A DNA stretch of 10,836 bases from Alphaproteobacteria bacterium (GCA_028869395.1 JAGWSE010000117.1:1-10836); one strand, 5' to 3'. Positions 1 through 8,786 are shown, counted from the first letter of the stretch. Numbers and translations: made by a program. Notes: a model not told the origin generated them from the sequence alone.

Positions 1-3000
1 ATCAGGGTGATCGCCTGGTTCTGGCGATAGTTGTCCCACAGCACCAGCTGGCCCACCTCGTCGGTCATCGCGGCGAGCTGGGTGTTGCGCGCCTGCTCGC
101 TCAGCTCGCCGCGCTGCACGGCGTCGTTGAGCAGGATCTTGATGTTCACCTCGTGGTCGGAGGTGTCCACGCCGGCCGAGTTGTCGATGAAGTCGGTGTT
201 GAGCAGCACGCCCTTCTGCGCCGCCTCGATGCGGCCCTTCTGGGTCATGCCGAGGTTGCCGCCCTCGCCGACGATCCGGCAGCGGAGCTCGTTGCCGTCC
301 ACGCGCAGGCCGTTGTTGGCGCGGTCGCGGGCGTCGGCGTGGGTCTCGCTGCTGGCCTTGACGTAGGTGCCGATGCCGCCGTTCCACAGCAGGTCCACCG
401 GCGCCTTGAGGATGGCGTTGAGCAGGTCGTTCGGCGCCAGCTGGGTGACGTCGGCCTTGAGGCCCAGCGCCGCGCGCACCTCCGGCGACACCGGAATGGC
501 CTTGGCCGAGCGCGGCCACACGCCGCCGCCGGCGGAGATCAGCGACTTGTCGTAATCGTCCCAGCTCGAACGCGGCAGCTTGAACATGCGCTCGCGTTCG
601 ACGAACGAGCGCTCGACGTCCGGGTTCGGATCGAGGAACACGTGGCGATGGTCGAACGCGGCCACCAGCTTGATGTGGCGCGACAGCAGCATGCCGTTGC
701 CGAACACGTCGCCGGACATGTCGCCGATGCCCACGCAGGTGAAGTCCTCGTTCTGGCAATCGCGGCCGAGCGCGCGGAAGTGGCGCTTCACCGACTCCCA
801 TGCGCCCTTGGCGGTGATGCCCATGCCCTTGTGGTCGTAGCCGTTCGAACCGCCGGAGGCGAACGCGTCGCCCAGCCAGTAGCCGTGCTCGATCGAGATG
901 GCGTTGGCGATGTCGGAGAAGGTGGCCGTGCCCTTGTCGGCCGCCACCACGAGGTAGGGATCGTCGCCGTCGAACACCACGACGTGTTCCGGATGGGTCA
1001 CGTGGCCCGCCGGCGTCAGGTTGTCGGTGATGTCCAGCAGCCCCTGCAGGAAGGTCTTGTAGGCGCGCACGCCTTCGGCCCGCACAGCGTCGGGGCTGCC
1101 GCCCTTCGGCAGCAGCTTCGGATAGAAGCCGCCCTTGGAGCCGACCGGCACGATCACCGCATTCTTCACCTGCTGCGCCTTCACCAGGCCCAGCACCTCG
1201 GTTCGGAAATCGTCGCGCCGGTCGGACCAGCGCAGGCCGCCGCGGGCGATCGGGCCGAAGCGCAGGTGGACGCCCTCGACGCCCACGCTCCACACGAAAA
1301 TCTCGCGATAGGGCTTGGGCGCCGGCAACTCGGCCAGCTCGCTGCTGGCGATCTTGAACGAGATGTAGGGCTTGGGCCGGCCGTCCTCGCCGGGCTGGTA
1401 GAAGTTGGTCCGCTGGATCACGGCGACCAGGTTGGCCAGCCGCCGCAGCACCCGGTCGTGGTCGAGGCTCTCGACCGCCTGCAGGGCGTCGGCGATCTCG
1501 CCCATCAGGGTCTCGGTGACCGCGGCGCGCCGGTCGAGGCCCGCGCCGGTGGCGGGGTCGAAGCGGGCGCGGAACAGTTCGAGGATCAGCCGCGTGACGC
1601 CGGGATTGGAGGCCAGCGCCTCCTCCTGCACCCGCTGGCTGGGGTCGAGGCCGGTCTGCTGCCGGAAGCGGGCCAGGGCGCGCACCAGAGCCGCGTCACG
1701 CCACGGAGTGGACAGTTCCAGCACCAGGCGGTTGAAGCCGTCGTTCTCGGTCTTGCCGCACCAGACAGCGACCACCGCGTCCTCGAAGGCGCACTTGATG
1801 TCGGCGAACACCAGCTTCTCGCCGCGAGGGTCCTCGATCTCGAAGTCGTGGACCCAGACGGGTGTCCCGCCGCCGGGCGAGACAGGGAAGCCCGCCTCCG
1901 CCAGCGCCTTCAGCCCCATGTTGTCGAGGATCGGCAGCACGTCGGCCAGGGCGGCCGGCTCGCCCGCGCGATAGAGCTTGAAGCGGAACCGGAGCGGCGA
2001 ATCCGTCGCCGTGCGGTAGGCGCGCACGCGGATGGAGTCCGCGGGGCCCATGGACTCGATCACCGCCATGTCGGCCATCGCCTCGGCGGCGTCGAAGCGG
2101 TCGCGGTAGCCGGCCGGGAAGGCCGGGCGATATCGCAGCAGCGTCTCGGCCACGGCCGCGGGGTCGCGCTCGGACCCGCGCACCGCCGCCTCGAAGCGGT
2201 CTTCCCAGGTGCGCGCGGCTTCGGCGATCTCCTGCTCGATCAGCTTCAGGTCCGGCCAGGCGTGCTGCCCGGGAGTGAAGCCGACGATGTAGTGGATGCG
2301 CGCCAGCGGCGCGTCGGAGAAGCTCGGATAGGAGGCCGAGACGTGGCCGCCGTAAGCCCCGGCCAGGATGCGCCCGGCGCGGGCGGCGAGGTCGGAGGTG
2401 TAGCGGTCGCGCGGCAGGAACAGCAGCACCGAGGCGAACCGGTCGAACGGGTCGCGCCGCTCGAACAGGCCCACGCGCGGCCGGTCGTAGAGGTGCAGGA
2501 TGCCGAGCGAGAGCTCCAGCAGCTCGTCCTCGGAGGTCTGGAAGAGCTCGTCCCGGGGGTGGTTCTCCAGGATGTTCTTCAGCCGCTTCTCGTTGTGGGT
2601 CCCGTGCACCACCCCGGCGCGGGCCAGTACGTGGTTCAGCTTCTCGCGGACCAGCGGCACCTCGAACGCCGGCTCGTCGTAGGCCTCCGCCGTGAACAGG
2701 CCCAGGAACCTCACTTCGCCGGCCGGGCGGCCGGTCTCGTCGTAGCGTTTGACCCCTATGTAATCGAGGTAGGCGCGGCGGTGCACCCGGCTCCGCGCAT
2801 TGGCCTTGGCCACGGTGACCGCCGGATCCTTGACGATCCGCTCCTCCATGTCGCCCATCAGCAGGGCGGGCTCGTGCGCGCGGCGCAGCACGGTGCGGGC
2901 CGGATCGCGCAGGATGCCCAGGCCGTCCTTGGCCTGGTAGACCGGCTCCTCGGGGGCGTAGCGGCCGTCGGCCAGCCGCGGATATTCATAGACGCGGGCG

Positions 3001-3650
3001 CCCAGGAACACGAACTGCTCGGCCTCGAGCCACTCCAGGAAGGCGACCTCCTCCGGCGAGACGTGATCGGGATGGAGCTTCGATTCCTCCACCGTGCGCC
3101 GCATCAGCTCCACCATGGCCGGGAAGTCCTCGACGGCGGCGTGAGCGTCGGCCAGCGTCGCCTTGAGGCCCTTCAGCAGGTCGGCTTCGCGGTCGGCTCC
3201 GACCTGGTCGAGGATCACCGCGATCATCGATTCGCGGCGTGACGATCCCGTCTCGCCGCGCACGCCGGCGCGGTCGCGCTGCACCTCGACGATCGGGTGG
3301 AACATCGCGCGCACCGACAGGCCCTGGTCGGCGATCTCGCCCATGATGGAATCCACCAGGAAGGGGGCGTCGTCCTGCACGATCTCCAGCCGGTCCAGCG
3401 CGCCCTTGCGTCCGCTCGCCGGCGTGATCCGCAGGTGCGGGCTTCGGCCCCGCCGACGCTCGCCGAAGCGCCAGAAGTCGGCGAGGTTGGCCGCGAGTTC
3501 GTTGGTGGAAAGCTCGGGCAGCTCGTCCGGCATGGCGTCGGAGGCGGCCTGCTCTGCGAAAGTGCGGGCGGACTCCTCGGCGGCGTCGTCGGCCAGCGCG
3601 GCCATGATGGCGCGCACCAGCGTGGTGGCGGCGCGGGAACGCTTGCTCAT
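1..3650 (-). CDS. gdhZ: NAD-dependent glutamate dehydrogenase, large (~180 kDa) class, 3' end outside the window
   Basis: The enzyme oxidatively deaminates glutamate to 2-oxoglutarate and ammonia with NAD+ in the cytoplasm. The minus-strand frame is open from an ATG at 3650 to the window edge (1216 codons plus 2 bases), so roughly the last 400 residues of a ~1600-residue family member are missing. The N-terminal ~650 residues correspond to the regulatory ACT-like region of the family. The catalytic core shows GGLRWSDRRDDF at 804-815, KAQQVKNAVIVPVGSKGG at 824-841 with candidate catalytic Lys839, and the glycine-rich nucleotide-binding stretch VGIGDMSGDVFGNGM at 973-987. The visible end, VLWDNYRQNQAITL, is also typical of the family. 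A GGGGAG ribosome site lies about 8 nt before the ATG. No frameshift is seen. In Caulobacter crescentus GdhZ also binds FtsZ and stimulates its GTPase; using that symbol here is inference from apparent lineage. The family is certain and the symbol is less so. Confidence 0.95.
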   Translation of the reverse strand, partial: MSKRSRAATTLVRAIMAALADDAAEESARTFAEQAASDAMPDELPELSTNELAANLADFWRFGERRRGRSPHLRITPASGRKGALDRLEIVQDDAPFLVDSIMGEIADQGLSVRAMFHPIVEVQRDRAGVRGETGSSRRESMIAVILDQVGADREADLLKGLKATLADAHAAVEDFPAMVELMRRTVEESKLHPDHVSPEEVAFLEWLEAEQFVFLGARVYEYPRLADGRYAPEEPVYQAKDGLGILRDPARTVLRRAHEPALLMGDMEERIVKDPAVTVAKANARSRVHRRAYLDYIGVKRYDETGRPAGEVRFLGLFTAEAYDEPAFEVPLVREKLNHVLARAGVVHGTHNEKRLKNILENHPRDELFQTSEDELLELSLGILHLYDRPRVGLFERRDPFDRFASVLLFLPRDRYTSDLAARAGRILAGAYGGHVSASYPSFSDAPLARIHYIVGFTPGQHAWPDLKLIEQEIAEAARTWEDRFEAAVRGSERDPAAVAETLLRYRPAFPAGYRDRFDAAEAMADMAVIESMGPADSIRVRAYRTATDSPLRFRFKLYRAGEPAALADVLPILDNMGLKALAEAGFPVSPGGGTPVWVHDFEIEDPRGEKLVFADIKCAFEDAVVAVWCGKTENDGFNRLVLELSTPWRDAALVRALARFRQQTGLDPSQRVQEEALASNPGVTRLILELFRARFDPATGAGLDRRAAVTETLMGEIADALQAVESLDHDRVLRRLANLVAVIQRTNFYQPGEDGRPKPYISFKIASSELAELPAPKPYREIFVWSVGVEGVHLRFGPIARGGLRWSDRRDDFRTEVLGLVKAQQVKNAVIVPVGSKGGFYPKLLPKGGSPDAVRAEGVRAYKTFLQGLLDITDNLTPAGHVTHPEHVVVFDGDDPYLVVAADKGTATFSDIANAISIEHGYWLGDAFASGGSNGYDHKGMGITAKGAWESVKRHFRALGRDCQNEDFTCVGIGDMSGDVFGNGMLLSRHIKLVAAFDHRHVFLDPNPDVERSFVERERMFKLPRSSWDDYDKSLISAGGGVWPRSAKAIPVSPEVRAALGLKADVTQLAPNDLLNAILKAPVDLLWNGGIGTYVKASSETHADARDRANNGLRVDGNELRCRIVGEGGNLGMTQKGRIEAAQKGVLLNTDFIDNSAGVDTSDHEVNIKILLNDAVQRGELSEQARNTQLAAMTDEVGQLVLWDNYRQNQAITL

Positions 3651-3677
3651 GCGGAGACTCCCCGTCCAGAAGCGAGG

Positions 3678-3707
3678 GCGCCGCCGGAGGAGAGATTCCG
3701 GCGGCGC
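3678..3707 (-). repeat. 11-bp inverted repeat in the dehydrogenase leader
   Basis: The arms at 3678-3688 and 3697-3707 are perfectly complementary over 11 bp and very GC-rich, around an 8-base loop. The hairpin would end 27 bases before the dehydrogenase ATG, close to its ribosome site, and one GANTC site straddles the loop and the 3697-3707 arm. There is no T-run on the minus-strand side, so a translational or stability element is as plausible as a terminator. Confidence 0.6.
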
Positions 3708-3749
3708 GCGGCGTCGCCGTGGGGGAGCGGCGAAGCCTCTGGGGTTCGC

Positions 3750-3778
3750 TGCGTCCGTGGGCTTGGGGGACGGACGCA
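3750..3778 (-). terminator. 9-bp inverted repeat downstream of the AI-2E-type gene (possible terminator)
   Basis: The arms TGCGTCCGT (3750-3758) and ACGGACGCA (3770-3778) are perfectly complementary with an 11-base G-rich loop. The element lies about 75 nt past the stop of the upstream minus-strand gene and about 100 nt before the dehydrogenase start. It could be a terminator for the former or part of the leader of the latter. No T-tract follows, so the terminator call is weak although the repeat itself is clear. Confidence 0.35.
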
Positions 3779-3853
3779 CCTGTCCGAACCATCCCGGTCC
3801 GGGCTCCCATTACGTAGGTACTGACGGCTCAATTTGAAGACCCTGGTCACGGT

Positions 3854-4957
3854 TTAGCTTGCTTTGGCATCGACGGGCTCGTCGGGCGGCTGTCCCACGG
3901 GGCGTAGACGCAGACTCTGCGGCTCGCCGTCCGCGGAAAGCAGGACGGCCACCCACCGGGTGCCCTCGAACTGGGCGAGGATCACCATGATCATTACGGT
4001 GAGCGGCGTGGAGAGGAACATGCCGGTGATGCCCCAGATGGCGCCCCAGAAGGCCAGCGCCAGGAGCACCACGATCGGGTCGATGTTGAGGCTGCGGCCC
4101 TGCATCCGCGGATAGACGACGTTGCCGATCACGATGCCGATTGTCTGCAACGCGATGAACAGCACGATCGCCTGCCAGTAGGTGTCGAACTGCATCAGCG
4201 CGAACAAAGGCGGCGCGACGCCGGCGAACGTGCCGCCGATCACGGGGATGTAGACCGCCAGGAAGATCAGGAAGCCCCAGAAGACGGCGTTGTGCAGGCC
4301 GACGGCCGCCATGGCCACCCAGGAGAGCCCCGCGACCATCAGGCCGGTGATGGTCTGCACCCACAGGTACTGCTCGACCGCGTCGCGCATGCGCAGGAAG
4401 GCGACCAGCGCCTCGCCGCGCTCCCGGTGCTTGGGAAACAGACCCACGAACTTGCGCTCGAAGCCGCGACGCGAGGCCAGGATGAAGCCCAGGTAGACCA
4501 GAACGAAGGCGGCGGTGGAGGCGAAGCTCTGCAGGTCACGGGCGATCTCGCCCAGGTACTGGGCGGGGTCGAGCTGGCGGACCAGCTCTTCGACGGTCAG
4601 CGGAACGCGGATGCGGGCGACGGCGGCGATGCGGGCGATCAGCGCCATCAGCTTCGGCGCGAAGTCGAGAAGCTGGCCGAAGAATCCCGGCGCGCGCGCC
4701 ACCACCATGAAGGTCGCGCCGCCGAACAGCAGGACGGAGAGCAGCAGGGCGAGCGGCAGGGCGGCCCGGCGCGACACCCCGGGAAGCCGGTGCGCCAGCA
4801 CGCGGGCGAAGCCGTCGATCATGATCGCCAGGAAGATGGCCAGCGCCAGGGGCGTCAGGATGCCCGCCAGCCAGTAGGCGGCCGCTCCCGCCGCGATCAC
4901 CGCCAGCACCACCGTCGCATTGCGGGTCACGGCCGATGACGAGGCGGGCGCGGGCAT
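3854..4957 (-). CDS. AI-2E transporter (PerM/YdiK-like) family membrane protein
   Basis: This is a 367-residue polytopic inner-membrane protein of the AI-2E transporter family (formerly UPF0118, PF01594). Characterised members export the quorum signal AI-2 or act as Na+/H+ antiporters, but most have no proven substrate. Hydrophobic segments fall near residues 15-33, 35-50, 66-86, 145-161, 203-222, 224-246, 262-281 and 293-330, with a hydrophilic stretch around 90-142. The family signature VYPRMQGRSLNIDPIVVLL spans about 281-299, followed by WGITGMFLSTPL. The C-terminal ~40 residues are polar and Pro-rich. I chose the ATG at 4957 because AAGAAGG stands 5 nt before it. A TTG 17 codons upstream (5008) would give 384 residues but lacks a good ribosome site. 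The gene may be co-directional with the SDR gene behind it, but the about 200-bp gap suggests separate transcription. The substrate is unknown. Confidence 0.9.
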   Translation of the reverse strand: MPAPASSSAVTRNATVVLAVIAAGAAAYWLAGILTPLALAIFLAIMIDGFARVLAHRLPGVSRRAALPLALLLSVLLFGGATFMVVARAPGFFGQLLDFAPKLMALIARIAAVARIRVPLTVEELVRQLDPAQYLGEIARDLQSFASTAAFVLVYLGFILASRRGFERKFVGLFPKHRERGEALVAFLRMRDAVEQYLWVQTITGLMVAGLSWVAMAAVGLHNAVFWGFLIFLAVYIPVIGGTFAGVAPPLFALMQFDTYWQAIVLFIALQTIGIVIGNVVYPRMQGRSLNIDPIVVLLALAFWGAIWGITGMFLSTPLTVMIMVILAQFEGTRWVAVLLSADGEPQSLRLRPVGQPPDEPVDAKAS

Positions 4958-5066
4958 CGAGACCTTCTTCAGGAACCGGTCGCGGCGAGCCTTACCCTCA
5001 TTCGGCAAAGATTTGGAGCGGGCTGTTCCCGGAATTCGTCAATCCGGGCCGCCAGCCTCGCCCGCT

Positions 5067-5081
5067 CCCCCGGATCGGGGG
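5067..5081. repeat. Short GC-rich inverted repeat
   Basis: CCCCCG (5067-5072) and CGGGGG (5076-5081) form a 6-bp stem with a 3-base loop, in the gap between the SDR gene and the AI-2E-type gene. It lies next to the larger hairpin at 5086-5116. Its function is unknown; it may contribute to transcription termination after the SDR gene. Confidence 0.3.
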
Positions 5082-5085
5082 AAAT

Positions 5086-5116
5086 GTCGCCGAGCCGCCG
5101 TCGGGGCGGCGGCGAC
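5086..5116 (-). terminator. Bulged 12-bp hairpin after the SDR gene, possible terminator
   Basis: GTCGCC (5086-5091) pairs with GGCGAC (5111-5116). After a 2-base bulge, GCCGCC (5094-5099) pairs with GGCGGC (5105-5110), leaving a 5-base loop. The structure starts 40 nt past the SDR stop codon on the minus strand. No U-tract follows, which is common in GC-rich alphaproteobacteria but makes intrinsic termination uncertain. Confidence 0.4.
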
Positions 5117-5156
5117 GGGAGAAGCCTCGACCCCGCTTCCCCCGACCGGTCCGTGG

Positions 5157-5939
<783 letters not shown>

Positions 5940-5995
5940 GGACTTGCCCCTGCCGTAAGATCGAAGATGGTTAGGTTCAACGAGGCTTTAGCGCG

Positions 5996-6418
5996 ATGAG
6001 CGGGGCCGAAAAAGCGTCACCCGGCGTCAACGCGTCCTTCGACGGCCGCGGACCGCTCGACCCGAGCCGCGCGCTCGTCCCGCGCACCGTGCGCCTCAAC
6101 GAGCGGCTGGTGGCCAGGCGCTTCTGGCCGAAGATCCGCAAGGTCGCCGCCCACGTGCCCTTCGCCTCCGAAGCACTGTCGGTCTGGTACGCGGTCCAGG
6201 ACCCGGACACGCCGTCCACGGCCAAGGGGCTGATGCTGGCGTGCCTGGCCTATTTCATCCTGCCCACCGACGCGATCCCCGACTGGATCCCGGTGATCGG
6301 CTACGGCGACGACGCGGCCGTCTTCGCCGCGCTCATGGGGCTGGTCGGCAAGCACCTGAAGCCCCGCCACCGCGAGGCCGCCCGCGAAGCGGTCGACCGG
6401 CTGCGGCGGGACGCCTAG
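5996..6418 (+). CDS. DUF1232 (YkvA-like) family protein
   Basis: This 140-residue protein has the DUF1232 core at about 73-110: a hydrophobic segment ending in YFILPTDAIPDWIPVIGYGDD (86-106). Its conserved Pro-Asp-x-Ile-Pro-Asp pattern defines the family (PF06803). The ~70 N-terminal residues are basic and include a Trp/Arg-rich stretch (RRFWPKIRKV, 41-50); the C-terminus is a charged helix. Family members are small, probably membrane-associated proteins with no established biochemical role. A CGAGG ribosome site lies about 10 nt before the ATG. The gene is divergent from the SDR gene and ends 9 bp from the convergent oxidoreductase gene, so it is probably a single-gene unit. The family call is firm; the function is unknown. 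Confidence 0.88.
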   Translation: MSGAEKASPGVNASFDGRGPLDPSRALVPRTVRLNERLVARRFWPKIRKVAAHVPFASEALSVWYAVQDPDTPSTAKGLMLACLAYFILPTDAIPDWIPVIGYGDDAAVFAALMGLVGKHLKPRHREAAREAVDRLRRDA

Positions 6419-6427
6419 CCGAGCCGC

Positions 6428-7429
6428 TCAGTCCACCGTCACCACCACCTTGCCCATCGCCTTGCGGCTGGCCAGGTGGGTGATGGCCTCGGCCGCGCGT
6501 TCCAGCGGAAAGCGCTCGGAGACGAACGGCTTGATCTTGCCGCCCTCGTACATGGCCAGCAGCTCGGCCACGCTCTCCTGGTGCCGCTTCGGATTGCGCC
6601 CGACCCAGCTGCCCCAGAACACGCCCACGATGTCGCAGCCCTTCAGCAGCGCCAGGTTCAGCGGGATCCGCGGGATGTCGCCGGCGGCGAAGCCCACCAC
6701 CAGGTACTTGCCCTCCCAGGCGATGGCGCGCAGCGCCGGCTCGGCGTAGTCGCCGCCCACCGCGTCATAGATCACGTCCGCGCCGTTCGGGGCGGTGGCG
6801 TCCTTGAAGAGCTGCGCCAGCCCCTTCTGCCCCTCGCGATCGAATGGCCCGCGGCCATAGACGACGCCTTCGTCGGCGCCGTGCCTCTTGCAGAGGTCGA
6901 CCTTCTCCTGGCTGGACGCCGCGGCGATCACCTTGGCGCCCATGGCGTGGCCCAGCTCGACCGCGGCCAGGCCGACCCCGCCCGCGGCGCCCAGCACCAG
7001 CAGCGACTGCCCGGGTTTCAGGTTCGCCCGGTCCTTCAGGGCGTGCCAGCTGGTGCCGTAGGTCATGATGAAGGCCGCCGCTTCGTCGAACGGCATGGAA
7101 TCCGGGATCTTCACCAGCCGGTGGGCTTCCAGCGCCAGCTCCTCGGCCATGCCGCCCCAGCCGGTGTTGCCCAGCACCCGGTCGCCCGGCTTCACATTGG
7201 ACACGCCCTCGCCGACCGACTTCACGACGCCGGCGATCTCGCCGCCGGGCGCGAACGGGCGCGCGGGCTTGAACTGGTACTTGTCCTCGATGATCAGCAC
7301 GTCGGGGAAGTTGACGCCCACCGCCTTGACTTCCACCACGGCGAAGCCCGGCTTCGCCTGCGGGGAGGGCACGTCCTCCAGCACCAGCGTGTCGGGGCCG
7401 CCCACTTCCTTGCTCAGCAGCGCTTTCAT
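6428..7429 (-). CDS. Quinone oxidoreductase-like (zinc-free MDR) NADPH dehydrogenase
   Basis: This is a 333-residue medium-chain dehydrogenase/reductase of the quinone oxidoreductase (QOR) branch, predicted cytoplasmic. The N-terminal GroES-like domain carries GVNFPDVL (38-45) and PGGEIAGVVKSVGEGV (61-76). The nucleotide-binding domain has LGAAGGVG at 146-153. SSQEK (172-176) lies where NADPH-specific QORs bind the 2'-phosphate. The Cys/His zinc ligands of alcohol dehydrogenases are absent. Such enzymes reduce quinones or alpha,beta-unsaturated carbonyls; the exact substrate, which could include an enoyl or acryloyl compound, cannot be read from sequence. GGGAG lies about 8 nt before the ATG. 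The gene is divergent from rlmN and converges with the DUF1232 gene, so it is probably monocistronic. Confidence 0.92.
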   Translation of the reverse strand: MKALLSKEVGGPDTLVLEDVPSPQAKPGFAVVEVKAVGVNFPDVLIIEDKYQFKPARPFAPGGEIAGVVKSVGEGVSNVKPGDRVLGNTGWGGMAEELALEAHRLVKIPDSMPFDEAAAFIMTYGTSWHALKDRANLKPGQSLLVLGAAGGVGLAAVELGHAMGAKVIAAASSQEKVDLCKRHGADEGVVYGRGPFDREGQKGLAQLFKDATAPNGADVIYDAVGGDYAEPALRAIAWEGKYLVVGFAAGDIPRIPLNLALLKGCDIVGVFWGSWVGRNPKRHQESVAELLAMYEGGKIKPFVSERFPLERAAEAITHLASRKAMGKVVVTVD

Positions 7430-7533
7430 GACGAGGTCTCCCGGCCTGGCTTGAGGTCGGCGGACGCTATCTCAGTCGAACGGATGTTTGAAGCCGGCTT
7501 GCGGGGCCGCGGCCGTTCATTTGGCCGAAGTGG
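7430..7533. promoter_or_regulatory. Divergent promoter region between the oxidoreductase gene and rlmN
   Basis: This 104-bp gap must hold starts for both flanking genes. On the plus strand GCTATCTC (7466-7473) resembles the -10 element of the Caulobacter housekeeping sigma consensus GCTANAWC. TTGAGG (7451-7456) resembles a -35 box, but the spacing is about 11 bp, shorter than normal. The rlmN promoter call is therefore only suggestive, and no clear promoter was found for the oxidoreductase. Confidence 0.25.
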
Positions 7534-8754
7534 ATGGCGCCCCTATATTCCGCGGCCGTCAGCCAGCTTCGGATTTCCCCCTTGGGCGTCACCCTCGATC
7601 TTTCGCGCGCGCCGGCCGCTTCCGCTCCCGCCCAGCCGAACCTGGCGGGCCTGACGCGGGCCGAGCTGCAGGCCGCCCTGGTGGAGGCCGACGTCGTGCG
7701 CCCGGACAAGGCCAGGATGCGCGCCAGCCAGCTCTGGCGCTGGATCCATCACTATGGCGTCACCGAATTCGAGCGGATGACCGACGTGGCCAAGGAGACG
7801 CGCGCGGCGCTCTCCCAGGCCTTCACCGTCGCCCGGCCCGAAGTGGTCGAGCGACAGATCTCCCGCGACGGCACCCGCAAGTGGCTGATCCGGATGGCGC
7901 CGGGGATCGAAGTGGAGACCGTCTACATCCCCGATGTCGGTCGCGCGGGGGCGCTGTGCGTCTCCAGCCAGGTGGGCTGCACCCTGAACTGCACCTTCTG
8001 CCACACCGGCACCCAGGCGCTGGTGCGCAACCTCTCCGCCGCGGAGATCGTGGCCCAGGTGCAGGTCGCCCGCGACGACCTCGGCGAATGGCCGAGCCCC
8101 AAGGAAGACCGCCGGCTCTCAAACATCGTCTTCATGGGCATGGGCGAGCCGCTCTACAATCTCGACAACGTCGCGTCCGCCATCGACATCATCGCCGACC
8201 ACGAAGGCATCGCCATCTCGCGCCGGCGGATCACCGTCTCCACCTCGGGAGTCGTGCCGGAGATCGCCGCCCTCGGCGCGCGCACCCAGGCCATGCTCGC
8301 CATCTCGCTGCACGCCACCAATGACCCGCTGCGCGAAAAGCTGGTGCCTTTGAACCGGAAATACCCGATCGCCGAGCTGATGGCGGCGGTCAGGGCCTAT
8401 CCGGGCCTCTCAAACGCCAAGCGGATCACCTTCGAGTACGTGATGCTGAAGGGCGTCAATGACAGCCCGGTCGACGCGAAGGCGCTGGTGAAGCTGCTGG
8501 CCGGCGTCCCCGCCAAGATCAATCTGATCCCGTTCAACCCGTGGCCCGGCAGCCAGTACGAATGCTCCGACTGGGCGACGATCGAGGCCTTTGCCGCCAT
8601 CCTCAACCGCGCCGGCTACGCTTCGCCGATCCGCACCCCGCGCGGCCGCGACATCCTCGCCGCCTGCGGACAGCTCAAGAGCGAAAGCGAGAAGATCCGC
8701 GCCAGCGTCCGCCGCAAGGCCGCCGCGCCCGAGGCCCGCCAGTCGGAACCTTGA
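7534..8754 (+). CDS. rlmN: 23S rRNA (adenine(2503)-C(2))-methyltransferase RlmN
   Basis: RlmN is a radical-SAM enzyme that methylates C2 of A2503 in 23S rRNA and A37 of some tRNAs, supporting translational accuracy. The 406-residue protein has the [4Fe-4S] motif CX3CX2C at Cys149, Cys153 and Cys156 (GCTLNCTFC). Both extra catalytic cysteines are present: Cys142 (seven residues before the cluster, like E. coli Cys118) and Cys378 (in RGRDILAACGQL, like E. coli Cys355). GMGEPLYNLDNV and ISLHATND are further family signatures. The ATG at 7534 has only a weak, too-close purine stretch upstream. A TTG at 7582 (residue 17) would remove a non-conserved N-terminal tail and leave 390 residues, closer to E. 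coli RlmN (384). A lysine-, arginine- and alanine-rich C-terminal tail follows the core. Confidence 0.96.
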   Translation: MAPLYSAAVSQLRISPLGVTLDLSRAPAASAPAQPNLAGLTRAELQAALVEADVVRPDKARMRASQLWRWIHHYGVTEFERMTDVAKETRAALSQAFTVARPEVVERQISRDGTRKWLIRMAPGIEVETVYIPDVGRAGALCVSSQVGCTLNCTFCHTGTQALVRNLSAAEIVAQVQVARDDLGEWPSPKEDRRLSNIVFMGMGEPLYNLDNVASAIDIIADHEGIAISRRRITVSTSGVVPEIAALGARTQAMLAISLHATNDPLREKLVPLNRKYPIAELMAAVRAYPGLSNAKRITFEYVMLKGVNDSPVDAKALVKLLAGVPAKINLIPFNPWPGSQYECSDWATIEAFAAILNRAGYASPIRTPRGRDILAACGQLKSESEKIRASVRRKAAAPEARQSEP

Positions 8755-8786
8755 AAACATTCCCGATTTGAGAAATAAACAACGGT

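Larger units (their letters stand above)
3651..3853 (-). promoter_or_regulatory. Leader/promoter region of the glutamate dehydrogenase gene
   Basis: These about 200 bases separate the AI-2E-type gene from the dehydrogenase, both on the minus strand. On the minus strand a TTCAAA box (3833-3838), a 16-bp spacer and TACGTA (3811-3816) form a weak candidate promoter. If real, it would give a leader of about 150 nt. That leader contains two perfect inverted repeats (annotated separately) and two GANTC sites, at 3694-3698 and 3656-3660. The second sits at the ribosome-binding site. GANTC is the CcrM methylation motif in Caulobacterales. The promoter assignment is tentative; the repeats and GANTC sites are read directly. 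Confidence 0.35.

Noticed and set aside
153..3242. A 1029-codon open frame on the plus strand
   Set aside because: It lies entirely antisense to the glutamate dehydrogenase. The product is a low-complexity His/Arg/Ala/Gly/Val-rich sequence with no recognisable domain, as expected when a high-GC gene with strong third-position bias is read in the opposite direction.
1..3650. Possible frameshift or internal stop in the dehydrogenase
   Set aside because: Reading the minus frame from the ATG to the window edge gives uninterrupted family-like sequence; the gene simply continues beyond the window.
6397..6427. A possible bidirectional terminator between the convergent DUF1232 and oxidoreductase genes
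   Set aside because: Only a 5-bp stem with a 14-base loop can be drawn, overlapping the stop codon, with no T-tract. This is not distinguishable from chance in GC-rich DNA.
6476..7654. A 392-codon plus-strand frame
   Set aside because: It is antisense to the quinone oxidoreductase-like gene and then overlaps the rlmN start out of frame. No recognisable motif.
8745..8786. GGAACC near the end of rlmN as a possible general-stress (EcfG-type) promoter
   Set aside because: No CGTT element lies 16-19 bp downstream; the nearest similar bases are about 34 bp away, so the spacing does not fit.
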